A stretch of 64,000 nucleotides of DNA from Bacillus sp. AZ43 (lineage in GTDB: Bacteria; Actinomycetota; Actinomycetes; Mycobacteriales; Geodermatophilaceae). The stretch spans positions 1 through 64,000 of the forward strand of contig SPQJ01000020.1 in assembly GCA_004570425.1 (NCBI GenBank), in the 5' to 3' direction. This document shows positions 31,028-40,367 of this stretch, one piece after another. The notes below the pieces were generated by a model. The model did not search any database, was not told where the DNA came from, and was given only the letters and a program-made list of their open reading frames with translations. Every line of letters starts with the position of its first letter. Within the stretch, counting starts at the first letter, position 1. Made by a program: the position numbers and the translations under genes.

Positions 31028-31594
31028 GTGAAGTCGCGGGATCTCGCCTACATCGCCCTGTTCGCCGCCATCGTCGCGGTGCTCGGGTTGCTGCCGCCGG
31101 TGCCGGTGCCGGGTCTGCCCGTGCCGATCACCGCGCAGACCCTCGGGGTCATGCTCGCGGGCTCGGTGCTCGGCGCGAAGCGGGGTGGCCTGGCGCTGCT
31201 GGTGTTCCTCGCCGTCGTGGCGATGGGTGCCCCGCTGCTGTCGGGGGGCCGCGGCGGCCTGGCCGTCTTCGCCGGTCCCACCGCCGGCTACCTCTACAGC
31301 TGGCCGATCGCGGCGTTCGTCATCGGCTGGATCACCCAGCTGTCCTGGCGGCGGTTCAACCTGGCGTGGGCGATGGTCGCCAACCTGGTCGGCGGAGTCG
31401 TGGTCATCTACGCTATCGGCGTCCCCTTCACCAGCCTCTACGCCGACGTGCCGCTGTGGGCCTCGTTCACCGGCTCGTTCTCGTTCATCCCCGGCGACGT
31501 GGTGAAGGCGGTGGCCGCGTCGGTCGTCGCAGTCGCCGTGCGCAAGGCCTACCCGGTGATCGAGCTGCCGGTGCGGCGCGCCGCGGCCGGCTGA
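31028..31594 (+). CDS. bioY: Biotin transporter substrate-binding S component BioY
   Basis: A 188-residue membrane protein with about six helices and the BioY signatures [34 protein letters not shown] and [20 protein letters not shown]. It binds biotin and associates with the ATPase and transmembrane subunits encoded next. The GTG start is supported by the adjacent -10 box. The bioY-bioM-bioN order forms a complete ECF-type importer of biotin. Confidence 0.94.
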   Translation: MKSRDLAYIALFAAIVAVLGLLPPVPVPGLPVPITAQTLGVMLAGSVLGAKRGGLALLVFLAVVAMGAPLLSGGRGGLAVFAGPTAGYLYSWPIAAFVIGWITQLSWRRFNLAWAMVANLVGGVVVIYAIGVPFTSLYADVPLWASFTGSFSFIPGDVVKAVAASVVAVAVRKAYPVIELPVRRAAAG

Positions 31595-31601
31595 GCCGCC
31601 G

Positions 31602-32333
31602 GTGAGGTGGGGTCGCCGGGCTGCCGCGTCGGCGCCGGCCGCGCTCCTGCCGCGCACGGCGATCGAGCTGCGGGAGGTCTCCCACTCCTACGGTGAGCGG
31701 GCGGTCCTCGCCGGCGTCTCGGTGCGGCTGACCGAGCACCGGGTCGGGGTCATCGGGGGGAACGGCTCGGGCAAGAGCACCTTCGCCCGGCTGCTCAACG
31801 GCCTGGTGGTGCCCACGTCCGGCAGGGTGCTGGTCGACGGGCTCGACACCCGCGAGCGGGCCCGCGAGGTGCGCCGCCGGGTGGGCTTCGTCTTCCAGGA
31901 CCCGGACGCGCAGATCGTGCATCCCACCGTCGCCGAGGACCTCGCCTTCGGGCCGACCAACCAGGGGCTGCCGCCCGAGGAGATCGAGCGGCGGGTGGCG
32001 GCGATGCTGGAGCGGTACGGCCTGGAGGGGCACCGCGACCACCCGGCCCACCTGCTCAGCGGCGGGCAGAAGCAGCTGCTGGCGATCGCCGGGGTGCTGG
32101 TGATGGAGCCGCAGCGGATCGTCTTCGACGAGCCGACGACGCTGCTCGACCTCGCCAACGCCCGCCGGGTGGCACGGGTGATCGAGGACCTGGAGCAGGA
32201 CGTCGTCGTCGTGACCCACCACCTGGAGTTGTTGTCCAGCTTCGATCGGGTGCTGGTGTTCGAGGACGGCCGGGTGGTCGCCGACGGCTCCCCTGCCGAG
32301 ACGGTGCCCTGGTACGTGGCGAGGATGAATTGA
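31602..32333 (+). CDS. bioM: ECF transporter ATPase, BioM
   Basis: A 243-residue ATPase with Walker [10 protein letters not shown], signature [13 protein letters not shown], Walker [10 protein letters not shown] and a switch His in VVTHHLELL. The Q-loop [20 protein letters not shown] is typical of ECF A subunits. It powers biotin import with BioY and BioN. It starts with GTG 7 nt after bioY, and its stop shares a base with the bioN start (TGATG). Confidence 0.92.
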   Translation: MRWGRRAAASAPAALLPRTAIELREVSHSYGERAVLAGVSVRLTEHRVGVIGGNGSGKSTFARLLNGLVVPTSGRVLVDGLDTRERAREVRRRVGFVFQDPDAQIVHPTVAEDLAFGPTNQGLPPEEIERRVAAMLERYGLEGHRDHPAHLLSGGQKQLLAIAGVLVMEPQRIVFDEPTTLLDLANARRVARVIEDLEQDVVVVTHHLELLSSFDRVLVFEDGRVVADGSPAETVPWYVARMN

Positions 32334-32974
32334 TGCTGTCGCTGTACGTACCGGGCACGACCCCGGTGCACCGCGCGCCGGCCGGGCTGAAGCTCGCCGT
32401 CCTGGCCGCACTGGGGATCGGGTCGTTCCTCACCGATCGGCTGCCCGTCGTGGCCGGGGCCCTGGTCGCGGTCGTGGGCGTGGGGTGGCTCGGCGCGCGA
32501 CTGCCGCTGCGACTGATCGGGGCGCAGGTGCGTCCGGTCTGGGTCTGGCTGGCGCTGCTGTTCGTCTTCCACGCCCTGGTGACCGGCCCGCTGACCGGTG
32601 CGGTCGCGGTGCTGCGGCTGCTCGCCCTCGTGGTGGCCGCGGCCGTCGTCACGGCGACCACGCGGGTGACCCACCTGGTGGCCGTGGTCGAGTGGCTGGC
32701 GGCGCCGCTGCGGGCGTTCGGCGTGCGGCCGGCGCGGATCGGTCTGGTGATCGCGATGACGCTCCGGTTCGTCCCGCTCGTGGCCGACCAGGCCGCCCGG
32801 ATCCGGGAGGCGCAGGCCGCCCGGGGCGGCCAGGGCCTGCGGCTGACCCTGGCCGTGCCGCTGCTGGTCCAGGTGCTGCGGATGGCGACGACCGTGGGCG
32901 AGGCGCTCGACGCCCGGGGGGCGGACGACGCGCCCGCCCGCCGCCGTCGCCATCCGGCGGTGGTGACGCCGTGA
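32333..32974 (+). CDS. bioN: ECF transporter transmembrane subunit, BioN
   Basis: A 213-residue T subunit with an N-terminal SLYVPGTTPVHRAPAGLKL, several helices, and the coupling segment with Ala-Arg-Gly motifs (REAQAARGGQ and ALDARGAD) that contacts the ATPase. The ATG is preferred to an adjacent TTG because of the TGATG overlap and GAGGA upstream. Its stop overlaps the MOSC gene start (GTGA). Confidence 0.9.
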   Translation: MLSLYVPGTTPVHRAPAGLKLAVLAALGIGSFLTDRLPVVAGALVAVVGVGWLGARLPLRLIGAQVRPVWVWLALLFVFHALVTGPLTGAVAVLRLLALVVAAAVVTATTRVTHLVAVVEWLAAPLRAFGVRPARIGLVIAMTLRFVPLVADQAARIREAQAARGGQGLRLTLAVPLLVQVLRMATTVGEALDARGADDAPARRRRHPAVVTP

Positions 32975-33498
32975 CGGTCACCGAGATCTGGCTGACGCCC
33001 GAGGCGGCCGCGCCGATGCGACGGGTGCCGGACGCCCGGCTGCTGGCCGGCGTCGGGCTCGAGGGTGACCGTTACGCGCTCGGCGGCGGCACGTGGGCCC
33101 GGTACCCCGACCTGGAGAAGCAGCTGACGCTGATCGACCGGGACGACGTGGCAGTCGTCGCGGCCGAGGTGGGCGTCGACCTCTCCCCCGGCGACACCCG
33201 GCGGAACCTCGTGACGACCGGCGTCGACCTGCCGTCGCTCGTCGGCCGCTGGTTCGCCGTCGGCGACGCGCTGCTGTTCGGGATGAAGCGCTGCCCGCCG
33301 TGCACCCACCTGGAGCGGCTGACCGGGACCAGGCTGGTGAAGGCGATGGCGCTGCGCGGGGGCATCAACGCGGCCGTCTTCGTCGGGGCGGAGATCGCCG
33401 AGGGCGCCGCCGTCCGGCCGGTGAGCGAGGAGGGGGCGGCGTCGCGTGGTGCGCCGACCGGGGCGGACCGTCCGGTGCCGCGGATCGTCGGCGCCTGA
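32971..33498 (+). CDS. MOSC-domain protein
   Basis: A 175-residue protein with the MOSC core: GLEGDRYALGGG, DTRRNLVTTGVDLPSLVGR, FAVGDALLFG and the Cys-containing RCPPCTHLERLTG. MOSC domains handle sulfur bound to molybdenum cofactor or related reactions; the substrate here is unknown. Its GTG overlaps the bioN stop, so it is translated with the biotin transporter. Whether this reflects a link between biotin and cofactor sulfur chemistry is unknown. It ends adjacent to the convergent thioesterase gene. Confidence 0.85.
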   Translation: MTVTEIWLTPEAAAPMRRVPDARLLAGVGLEGDRYALGGGTWARYPDLEKQLTLIDRDDVAVVAAEVGVDLSPGDTRRNLVTTGVDLPSLVGRWFAVGDALLFGMKRCPPCTHLERLTGTRLVKAMALRGGINAAVFVGAEIAEGAAVRPVSEEGAASRGAPTGADRPVPRIVGA

Positions 33499-33909
33499 TC
33501 AGCTCCCGTCGTCGGTGTAGCGGAGCAGGAACTCCTTCTCCTCCGGCGTGATCCGCCGCGGCCGCTCGAGGGCGAAGTCGAAGGGCACCAGGACCGTGCT
33601 GCCGGTGACGGCGAGCTTCCCGTGGTCGAACAGCTCGTAGTGGCAGGTGAAGGCGGCCGCGCGGATGTTCGAGACCCAGACCTGGACCTCCAGCGGTTCG
33701 GCGTCGTAGACGACCGAGCGCTTGTAGGTGATCTCGTGGGAGTGGACGACCAGACCGCGGCGCATGCCGGTGCGCTCGTCGTGGGTCGGGTGCTCGAAGA
33801 AGAGGTTGACGCGCGCCATCTCGAAGTAGCCGAGGAACGCCACGTTGTTGATGTGCTGGTAGGCGTCCATGTCCGACCAGCGCATGGGGACGTGCACGGT
33901 GTGCCTCAC
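33499..33909 (-). CDS. Acyl-CoA thioesterase, hot-dog fold (4HBT family)
   Basis: A 136-residue hot-dog protein starting MRHTVHVPMRWSDMDAYQHI. The catalytic segment RWSDMDAYQHINNVAFLGYF with Asp and His is typical of 4-hydroxybenzoyl-CoA thioesterase relatives. It hydrolyses an acyl-CoA of unknown length. The position near ettA and ssb matches M. tuberculosis Rv2475c. It is divergent from the phosphatase-like gene. Confidence 0.87.
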   Translation of the reverse strand: MRHTVHVPMRWSDMDAYQHINNVAFLGYFEMARVNLFFEHPTHDERTGMRRGLVVHSHEITYKRSVVYDAEPLEVQVWVSNIRAAAFTCHYELFDHGKLAVTGSTVLVPFDFALERPRRITPEEKEFLLRYTDDGS

Positions 33910-33957
33910 GCCCGCCCACCCTGCCGTACGGCCCGCGCGCGGTGCACCCGGGCCCTA

Positions 33958-33963
33958 CGGTGA
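33958..33963 (+). promoter_or_regulatory. -10 box TACGGT of the phosphatase-like gene
   Basis: TACGGT ends 5 nt before the GTG at 33969 and no Shine-Dalgarno site is visible, suggesting a leaderless or nearly leaderless message. Confidence 0.4.
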
Positions 33964-33968
33964 CCGGT

Positions 33969-34397
33969 GTGGGCACCCCGTGGGATCCCGAGCTGACCGG
34001 CGTGCTGGTGCTGCCGTCGGGACGGCGGGTGCGCGGGCGGGGACTGCGCGAGCCGGCCGCCGCGCCCCGGCCCGACCTGGGCCTCTACCTGCTCCCCCGC
34101 CCGCCGGCCGGCATCGGCTGGGAGACCCGCTGGGTGCGGTGGCGCGACTTCGGCCTGCCGACCGATCCGGCGGGCCTGTCCGCCGCGCTGCGCGAGCTGT
34201 GGGAACGGGCCCCGGCGGAGCGGGTGGAAGTGGCCTGCCGCGGTGGCAGCGGCCGCACCGGGACGGCGCTGGCCTGCCTCGCGGTCATCGACGGCGTGCC
34301 CCCGGGCGAGGCCGTCGCCTTCGTGCGTGAGCACTACCGGCGGCGCGCGGTGGAGACCCCCGGGCAGCGCGCCTTCGTGGAGCGGTTCACGCCCTGA
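33969..34397 (+). CDS. Protein-tyrosine-phosphatase-like protein
   Basis: A 142-residue protein with the cysteine phosphatase loop VACRGGSGRTGTALACLA, a CX5R signature with Cys and Arg intact, in the middle of a small cysteine-based phosphatase domain. An aspartate that could be the general acid lies in WRDFGLPTD. Substrate (protein, lipid or nucleotide) is unknown. The start is the GTG after the TACGGT box. It is divergent from the thioesterase gene and convergent with ettA across a strong terminator. Confidence 0.75.
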   Translation: MGTPWDPELTGVLVLPSGRRVRGRGLREPAAAPRPDLGLYLLPRPPAGIGWETRWVRWRDFGLPTDPAGLSAALRELWERAPAERVEVACRGGSGRTGTALACLAVIDGVPPGEAVAFVREHYRRRAVETPGQRAFVERFTP

Positions 34398-34402
34398 GAC
34401 AC

Positions 34403-34439
34403 GAACGGCCGGCCGGAGCACTGCTCCGGCCGGCCGTTC
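34403..34439. terminator. Bidirectional intrinsic terminator between the phosphatase-like gene and ettA
   Basis: A perfect 17-bp stem (34403-34419 with 34423-34439) has only an ACT loop and lies between two converging genes. Confidence 0.85.
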
Positions 34440-34453
34440 GGCTCGATCAGCCC

Positions 34454-36124
<1,671 letters not shown>

Positions 36125-36224
36125 TGGGCTTCGGAGCCTTCCGTCGTCTCGCGAGCGGGGGCGGGGCCGCCGGTGCGACCCCACCCCGTCCGTTCTCGCC
36201 GTCGATCCTCCCAGCCCGGGGCAA

Positions 36225-36743
36225 CTAGACGTGCGCGGGCTCCCGCGAGAGGTCGGCGGTGTCCACCGGGTTCAACGCCGGATCGGTGTCCACGTAGTCC
36301 CGGCCCTCGACGTAGTCGCCCGCCCCCTCCGGCATCTCCGGCCCGGCCTCGGCCGACGAGCTCTCCTCGCCCGACGTCGCCGGGGCCGTCCGCGGTGTCC
36401 GCCGGAAGTCGGCGACCCCGCGCGCCAGGTTCGGCGCCACCGCCTCGGCCCTGACCCGCGGGCGGCTCCGGCGCCCCTCCTCGGAGTCCCACTCGTCGGT
36501 GCGGATGGCGCCGACCACGACGACCGGATCGCCCTTGCTGACGCTGTGCGAGACGTTGCCGCCCAGCTCGCCCCAGCACTCGACGTCGACGAAGAAGGAG
36601 TGGCCGTCCACCCAGCTCTGGGTGGCGCTGTCGAAGCGGCGCTCGGTGGACGCCACGCGGAAGTTGGTGACGCTGCCGTTCTGGGTGCGGTTGCGGGCGG
36701 GTGAGGTGACGACGTTGCCGACGACGGTGATCTTGCTGCTCAC
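36225..36743 (-). CDS. ssb: Single-stranded DNA-binding protein
   Basis: A 172-residue protein with the OB-fold of SSB (KITVVGNVVTSPARNRTQNG, FRVASTERRFD, FFVDVECWGELGGNVSHSVS). The C-terminal tail lacks the typical acidic DDDIPF tip (it ends REPAHV), which suggests a paralogue such as Rv2478c rather than the main replicative SSB. The GTG start follows GGAGG. It lies upstream of ettA on the same strand, with a 100-nt gap. Confidence 0.88.
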   Translation of the reverse strand: MSSKITVVGNVVTSPARNRTQNGSVTNFRVASTERRFDSATQSWVDGHSFFVDVECWGELGGNVSHSVSKGDPVVVVGAIRTDEWDSEEGRRSRPRVRAEAVAPNLARGVADFRRTPRTAPATSGEESSSAEAGPEMPEGAGDYVEGRDYVDTDPALNPVDTADLSREPAHV

Positions 36744-36953
36744 GGTGCTCCTCCTGGTCTGCTGCGCCGGCGTGGCGCGACCGGCGCGATGCCGATGTGC
36801 CGACGACCCTCGGCCCTCGACGGGCCCGGCGGAACGGCCGGGAACCATCTGTGGAGAGCCCGGCGGGCTGTGGACGGCGGCTCACCCCGGCGCATGACGC
36901 CCCGCCGGGCTGCCACGACCGCCGGAGCCGCCGGTGCGATGATCGGCAGCCGA

Positions 36954-37026
36954 GCGCCCGTAGCTCAGCGGATAGAGCAGGTGCCTTCTAAGCACTTGGT
37001 CGCAGGTTCGATCCCTGCCGGGCGCG
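36954..37026 (+). tRNA. tRNA-Arg(TCT)
   Basis: A complete 73-nt cloverleaf: acceptor GCGCCCG with CGGGCGC, D-arm GCTC...GAGC, anticodon stem GGTGC/GCACT with loop CTTCTAA (anticodon TCT at 36987-36989, reading AGA), and T-arm GCAGG-TTCGATC-CCTGC. The CCA end is not encoded. A long open frame on the opposite strand is an artefact of this gene. Confidence 0.95.
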
Positions 37027-37070
37027 CCGTCACCAGGGCTCCGGCCGTGCCCTGCGCAGCTCCCCGTCAC

Positions 37071-37191
37071 CGATCCGGCCGCTCGTCGTTACCCGTGATA
37101 GCGCGTCGCAGGTTCATGCATCGCGCGCCTCTGGCCGGGGTAGACGGCCCCAGCCAGGTCACGGGGGAACCAACGAGCCAACGACGGATCG
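37071..37191 (+). ncRNA. Structured 5-prime leader of the transglycosylase-like gene (class unknown)
   Basis: Two nested long-range helices frame the leader: CGATCCG (37071-37077) with CGGATCG (37185-37191) and GCTCGT (37081-37086) with ACGAGC (37173-37178). Inside are local hairpins GCGCG/CGCGC (37101-37126) and GGCCG/CGGCC (37133-37149), followed by an unpaired AGCCAGGTCACGGGGGAACC stretch. The structure ends 6 nt before the start codon. This looks like a multibranched riboswitch-type element. It partly resembles half of the c-di-AMP riboswitch but lacks the other half, so I leave the class open. Confidence 0.4.
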
Positions 37192-37197
37192 TCGGGA

Positions 37198-38580
37198 GTG
37201 ACGGTGGGCCAGTCCGTGTCGCCAGGTCAGTTCGAGCCGCCCAGCGCCAAGCACGTGTCCGCACGCCCACCGCGCCGGCGGGTGCCCGGCCGGAAGCGGT
37301 GGTTCGTGCTGGCCGGCGTCCTCGCCGCCTTCACCGCGATGGTCGCGCCACCGGCACAGAGCCAGGACCTGCGGGCGGTGGGCCACGCCGACGACTTCGC
37401 CGTCCCCCGCACGCTGGCCGCCCGCTGGGCGATCCCCGCACTCTCCGAGGGGGCTCCCCGCGGCGCCACCACCCTGCCCCTCGTGCCGGTGTCCGCGCCC
37501 GGGCCGCAGCCGGCGGAGGCGGCCGTCACCGGGCTGGCGGCCAACGGGATCCCCAACGTCGCGCTCAACGCCTATCGCGTCGCCGCCGCCCGCATGGCGA
37601 GCGCCAAGGGCGAGTGCGGGATCGACTGGTCGCTGCTGGCCGGCATCGGCCGCGTCGAGTCCAACCACGGCCGGTACGGCGGCGCCGTCCTCGGTCCCGA
37701 CGGATCCGCGACGCCGAAGATCCTCGGTCCCGCCCTGGACGGCGGGAAGTTCGCCTACATCGGCGACAGCGACAACGGCATGTGGGACAACGACAGCACC
37801 TACGACCGTGCCATGGGGCCGATGCAGTTCATCCCGACGACCTGGCGGGCCTACGCCATCGACGCGGACGAGAACGGCGTGACCGACCCGTTCAACATCA
37901 ACGACGCCGCCCTCGCCGCGGCCAACTACCTCTGCGTCGCCGGTGGCAACCTGCGGACCGAGGCGGGCCAGCGCAAGGCCGTCTTCGCCTACAACCACTC
38001 CGACGAGTACGTCGCCGAGGTGCTGGCCCTCGCCCGCGCCTACGCCACCGGCATGCCGGTCGCCGACCTGCCCATCGTCGGCAACACCAGCGGTGCGGTC
38101 CCGCCGCCGTCGGCCTTCTACGGCGCCCCCGCCGCCCCCGGTCCCGCGATCGGGCTGCGGGACAGCACGTCCTCGCCCCCCGAGCAGACGACGTACCCCC
38201 CGCAGTCGGCTCCCGCGGGCGGTGCTCCCGCCCAGCCCGCGGCCTCCGGCGGTCAGCCGGCGCAGCCGGCCCCGAGCGGCGGCGGCAGCGGCGCGGAGCC
38301 GCAGGGCGGGAGCACGCCGCCGTCGTCCGGTGGCCAGAACCCGCCGCCGTCCGGCGGCCAGCCGGCCCCCGCTCCTGCGCCGGCTCCCCTCCCCGTGCCG
38401 CTCCCGGTGCCCGCTCCGAGCAACCCGCTGCCGCCGCCGAGCACCCCGCTGCCCCCGCCGCCGGCCCCGGCGGTGGTCTACCTGCCCGGCACCACGATCG
38501 AGGCCATCGTCGGCGTCACCTGCGACGCGCTGGAACTGACGCCGCTGCCGGCCTGCCCGCCGGGGGCGCGCACGCCCTAG
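37198..38580 (+). CDS. Secreted lytic transglycosylase-like cell wall protein
   Basis: A 460-residue exported protein with a long basic N-terminus and a signal/anchor helix near residues 37-54 (WFVLAGVLAAFTAMVAP). A lysozyme-like transglycosylase domain at about 135-280 (CGIDWSLLAGIGRVESNHGR with catalytic Glu, then GPMQFIPTTWRAYAIDADEN) and a low-complexity Pro/Ala/Gly tail (about 300-430) follow. It probably cleaves peptidoglycan. Two GTG codons (37198 and 37204) are possible starts; the second has GGGAG 5 nt upstream. The structured leader suggests control at the RNA level. Confidence 0.82.
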   Translation: MTVGQSVSPGQFEPPSAKHVSARPPRRRVPGRKRWFVLAGVLAAFTAMVAPPAQSQDLRAVGHADDFAVPRTLAARWAIPALSEGAPRGATTLPLVPVSAPGPQPAEAAVTGLAANGIPNVALNAYRVAAARMASAKGECGIDWSLLAGIGRVESNHGRYGGAVLGPDGSATPKILGPALDGGKFAYIGDSDNGMWDNDSTYDRAMGPMQFIPTTWRAYAIDADENGVTDPFNINDAALAAANYLCVAGGNLRTEAGQRKAVFAYNHSDEYVAEVLALARAYATGMPVADLPIVGNTSGAVPPPSAFYGAPAAPGPAIGLRDSTSSPPEQTTYPPQSAPAGGAPAQPAASGGQPAQPAPSGGGSGAEPQGGSTPPSSGGQNPPPSGGQPAPAPAPAPLPVPLPVPAPSNPLPPPSTPLPPPPAPAVVYLPGTTIEAIVGVTCDALELTPLPACPPGARTP

Positions 38581-39281
38581 CGCGCCGCCGGCGGCCGGAA
38601 GACGGCGAACGGGTCGGTCACCTCGAGCGCGGGTGAGGCGAAGCGGTACAGCGCGGCCGGGCGGCCTCCGGCGCGGCCGGGAGCCGCCGTCTCGCCCGTC
38701 GCCTCGAGGACGCCGCGGCGCAGCAGCACCCGCTGCAGGTTGGTCGCCGTCACCTCGTGGCCGAGCGCGGCCACGTAGATGTCGCGGAGTTCCGCGATCG
38801 AGAACACCGGCGGGGCCAGGGCGAACCCGACGTTCGTGTACGACAGCTTCGCCCGCAGCCGCGCCAGCGCCGACTCGACCACCGAGCCGTGGTCGAACGC
38901 CGCCCGCGGCAGGGCGTCGACCGGGTGCCAGCCGGTGTCCTCGGGCAGGTGCGGGTCCAGGTCGGACGGGATGAGCCCGAGGTAGGCGGTGGCCACGGTC
39001 CGGCCGCGCGGGTCGCGCCCCGGATCGCTGCGGGTCTCCAGCTGCTCGAGGTGCGCCAGGTGGGTCATCTCGACCTTGGCGGCGAGCTGGCGGGCGACCG
39101 ACGCGCCGAGCGTCTCGTCGGCCAGCAGCGGTCCGCCCGGGAGCGCCCACGCGCCGGCGTACGGCTCGTTCGGCCGCTGCCAGAGCATCACGTGCAGCCG
39201 GGCCGACCGGACCTGGAGCACCGCCGCGAGCGCGTGGTGCGGGTAGGCGGGCCGGTCCGGCGAGGACCACACAGAAGGCAC
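38577..39281 (-). CDS. nrtR: NrtR-type transcriptional regulator of NAD metabolism (Nudix + winged helix)
   Basis: A 234-residue protein with a Nudix-like domain (about 15-150) and a winged helix (about 155-225, FSIAELRDIYVAALGHEVTA then TNLQRVLLRRGVLEATG). The Nudix box keeps GxxxxxE (GPLLADE), but the catalytic REUxEE reads RQLAAK, so hydrolysis is very unlikely and ligand sensing is expected. NrtR proteins bind ADP-ribose-type NAD derivatives and repress NAD synthesis genes; here it faces nadABC across 72 nt. A TAGCAT -10 box 7 nt before the GTG implies a leaderless message. Confidence 0.85.
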   Translation of the reverse strand: MPSVWSSPDRPAYPHHALAAVLQVRSARLHVMLWQRPNEPYAGAWALPGGPLLADETLGASVARQLAAKVEMTHLAHLEQLETRSDPGRDPRGRTVATAYLGLIPSDLDPHLPEDTGWHPVDALPRAAFDHGSVVESALARLRAKLSYTNVGFALAPPVFSIAELRDIYVAALGHEVTATNLQRVLLRRGVLEATGETAAPGRAGGRPAALYRFASPALEVTDPFAVFRPPAAR

Positions 39282-39288
39282 GGGAGGA

Positions 39289-39294
39289 ATGCTA
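39289..39294 (-). promoter_or_regulatory. -10 box TAGCAT of nrtR (leaderless)
   Basis: On the minus strand TAGCAT ends 7 nt before the GTG start, with no Shine-Dalgarno site. Confidence 0.5.
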
Positions 39295-39308
39295 GGGTCC
39301 GCTCCGCA

Positions 39309-39333
39309 GGTTTTCGCCTATGGGTATGAAACC
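39309..39333. promoter_or_regulatory. Candidate NrtR operator in the nrtR / nadA promoter region
   Basis: An A/T-enriched block holds inverted arms GGTTT (39309-39313) and AAACC (39329-39333), with TTTC/GAAA inside. It lies 20-45 nt before the nadA start and close to the nrtR -10 box, the place where a repressor of both would bind. I do not know the NrtR motif of this lineage. Confidence 0.35.
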
Positions 39334-39353
39334 CCACTCCTCCGGAGGTCCCG

Positions 39354-40367
39354 GTGACCGCAACGCTGCCCGCCCCCACCGCCACCGCGTGGTCCGTCGA
39401 CCAGTGGGACGCCTGGCGCGACGAGGTCCGCCGCCTCGCCCGGGAGCGCGACGCCGTCGTCCTGGCGCACAACTACCAGGCGGCCGAGATCCAGGACGTG
39501 GCCGACCACGTCGGTGACTCGCTCGCCCTCTCGCGGCTCGCGGCGGCAAGCGACGCGAGCACGATCGTCTTCGCCGGGGTCCACTTCATGGCCGAGACGG
39601 CGAAGATCCTGGCGCCGGAGAAGACCGTGCTGGTCCCCGACGCGAACGCCGGTTGCTCGCTGGCCGACACCATCACCGCCGACCAGCTGCGCGCGTGGAA
39701 GGCCGAGCACCCCGGCGCCGTCGTCGTCTCCTACGTGAACACCTCCGCCGAGGTGAAGGCCGAGACCGACATCTGCTGCACGTCGTCCAACGCCGTCGAG
39801 GTGGTCGAGTCGGTCCCGGCCGACCGGGAGGTGCTGTTCCTCCCCGACCAGTTCCTCGGCGCGCACGTCCAGCGGGTCACCGGCCGGCGGAACATGCGCA
39901 TCTGGATGGGCGAGTGCCACGTGCACGCCGGCATCTCCCCCACCGACCTGCGGGCCAGCGTCGAGGCCGCGCCGGACGCCGAGCTGCTCGTGCACCCCGA
40001 GTGCGGCTGCGCGACCAGCGCGCTGTGGATGGTGTCCGACGGCCAGCTGCCCACCGAGCGGGTCCACATCCTCTCCACCGGCGGGATGCTCGACGAGGCC
40101 CGGCGGACGACGGCGGAGCGCGTCCTGGTCGCCACCGAGATCGGCATGCTGCACCAGCTGCGCCAGGCCAACCCGACGACGTCGTTCGAGCCGGTGAACT
40201 CCCGCGCGGCCTGCCCCTACATGAAGATGTCGACGCCGGAGAAGCTGCTGCGCGCCCTGCGCGAGGGCCGCGACGAGGTGACCGTCGACCCGGACGTCGC
40301 CGCCCGGGCGCGCGCCGCCGTCGAGGCGATGGTCGCCATCGGCACGCCGTCCCCGGTCGGTGAGTGA
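39354..40367 (+). CDS. nadA: Quinolinate synthase
   Basis: A 337-residue [4Fe-4S] enzyme condensing iminoaspartate with dihydroxyacetone phosphate to quinolinate in de novo NAD synthesis. The cluster ligands lie in [17 protein letters not shown] and RAACPYMKM. Other hallmarks are [20 protein letters not shown] and [20 protein letters not shown]. The GTG start follows GGAGGT by 5 nt. It is the first gene of nadABC and ends in an 8-nt overlap with nadB. Confidence 0.96.
   Translation: MTATLPAPTATAWSVDQWDAWRDEVRRLARERDAVVLAHNYQAAEIQDVADHVGDSLALSRLAAASDASTIVFAGVHFMAETAKILAPEKTVLVPDANAGCSLADTITADQLRAWKAEHPGAVVVSYVNTSAEVKAETDICCTSSNAVEVVESVPADREVLFLPDQFLGAHVQRVTGRRNMRIWMGECHVHAGISPTDLRASVEAAPDAELLVHPECGCATSALWMVSDGQLPTERVHILSTGGMLDEARRTTAERVLVATEIGMLHQLRQANPTTSFEPVNSRAACPYMKMSTPEKLLRALREGRDEVTVDPDVAARARAAVEAMVAIGTPSPVGE

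Noticed and set aside
36882-37070. Minus-strand frame reading GAPGRDRTCDQVLRRHLLYP
   Set aside because: It is the antisense artefact of tRNA-Arg(TCT).
37071-37191. Possible c-di-AMP (ydaO-yuaA) riboswitch
   Set aside because: AGGTCACGGGGGAACC resembles one half of that class, but the GGGGTGAATC and CCGACAGCTAACC-type segments are missing in the right order. I kept it as a structured leader of unknown class.
38250-38470. Repetitive Pro/Ala/Gly stretch of the transglycosylase-like gene as a tandem repeat or CRISPR
   Set aside because: The units are irregular codon-level repeats of a flexible protein linker and lack spacers or constant repeats.
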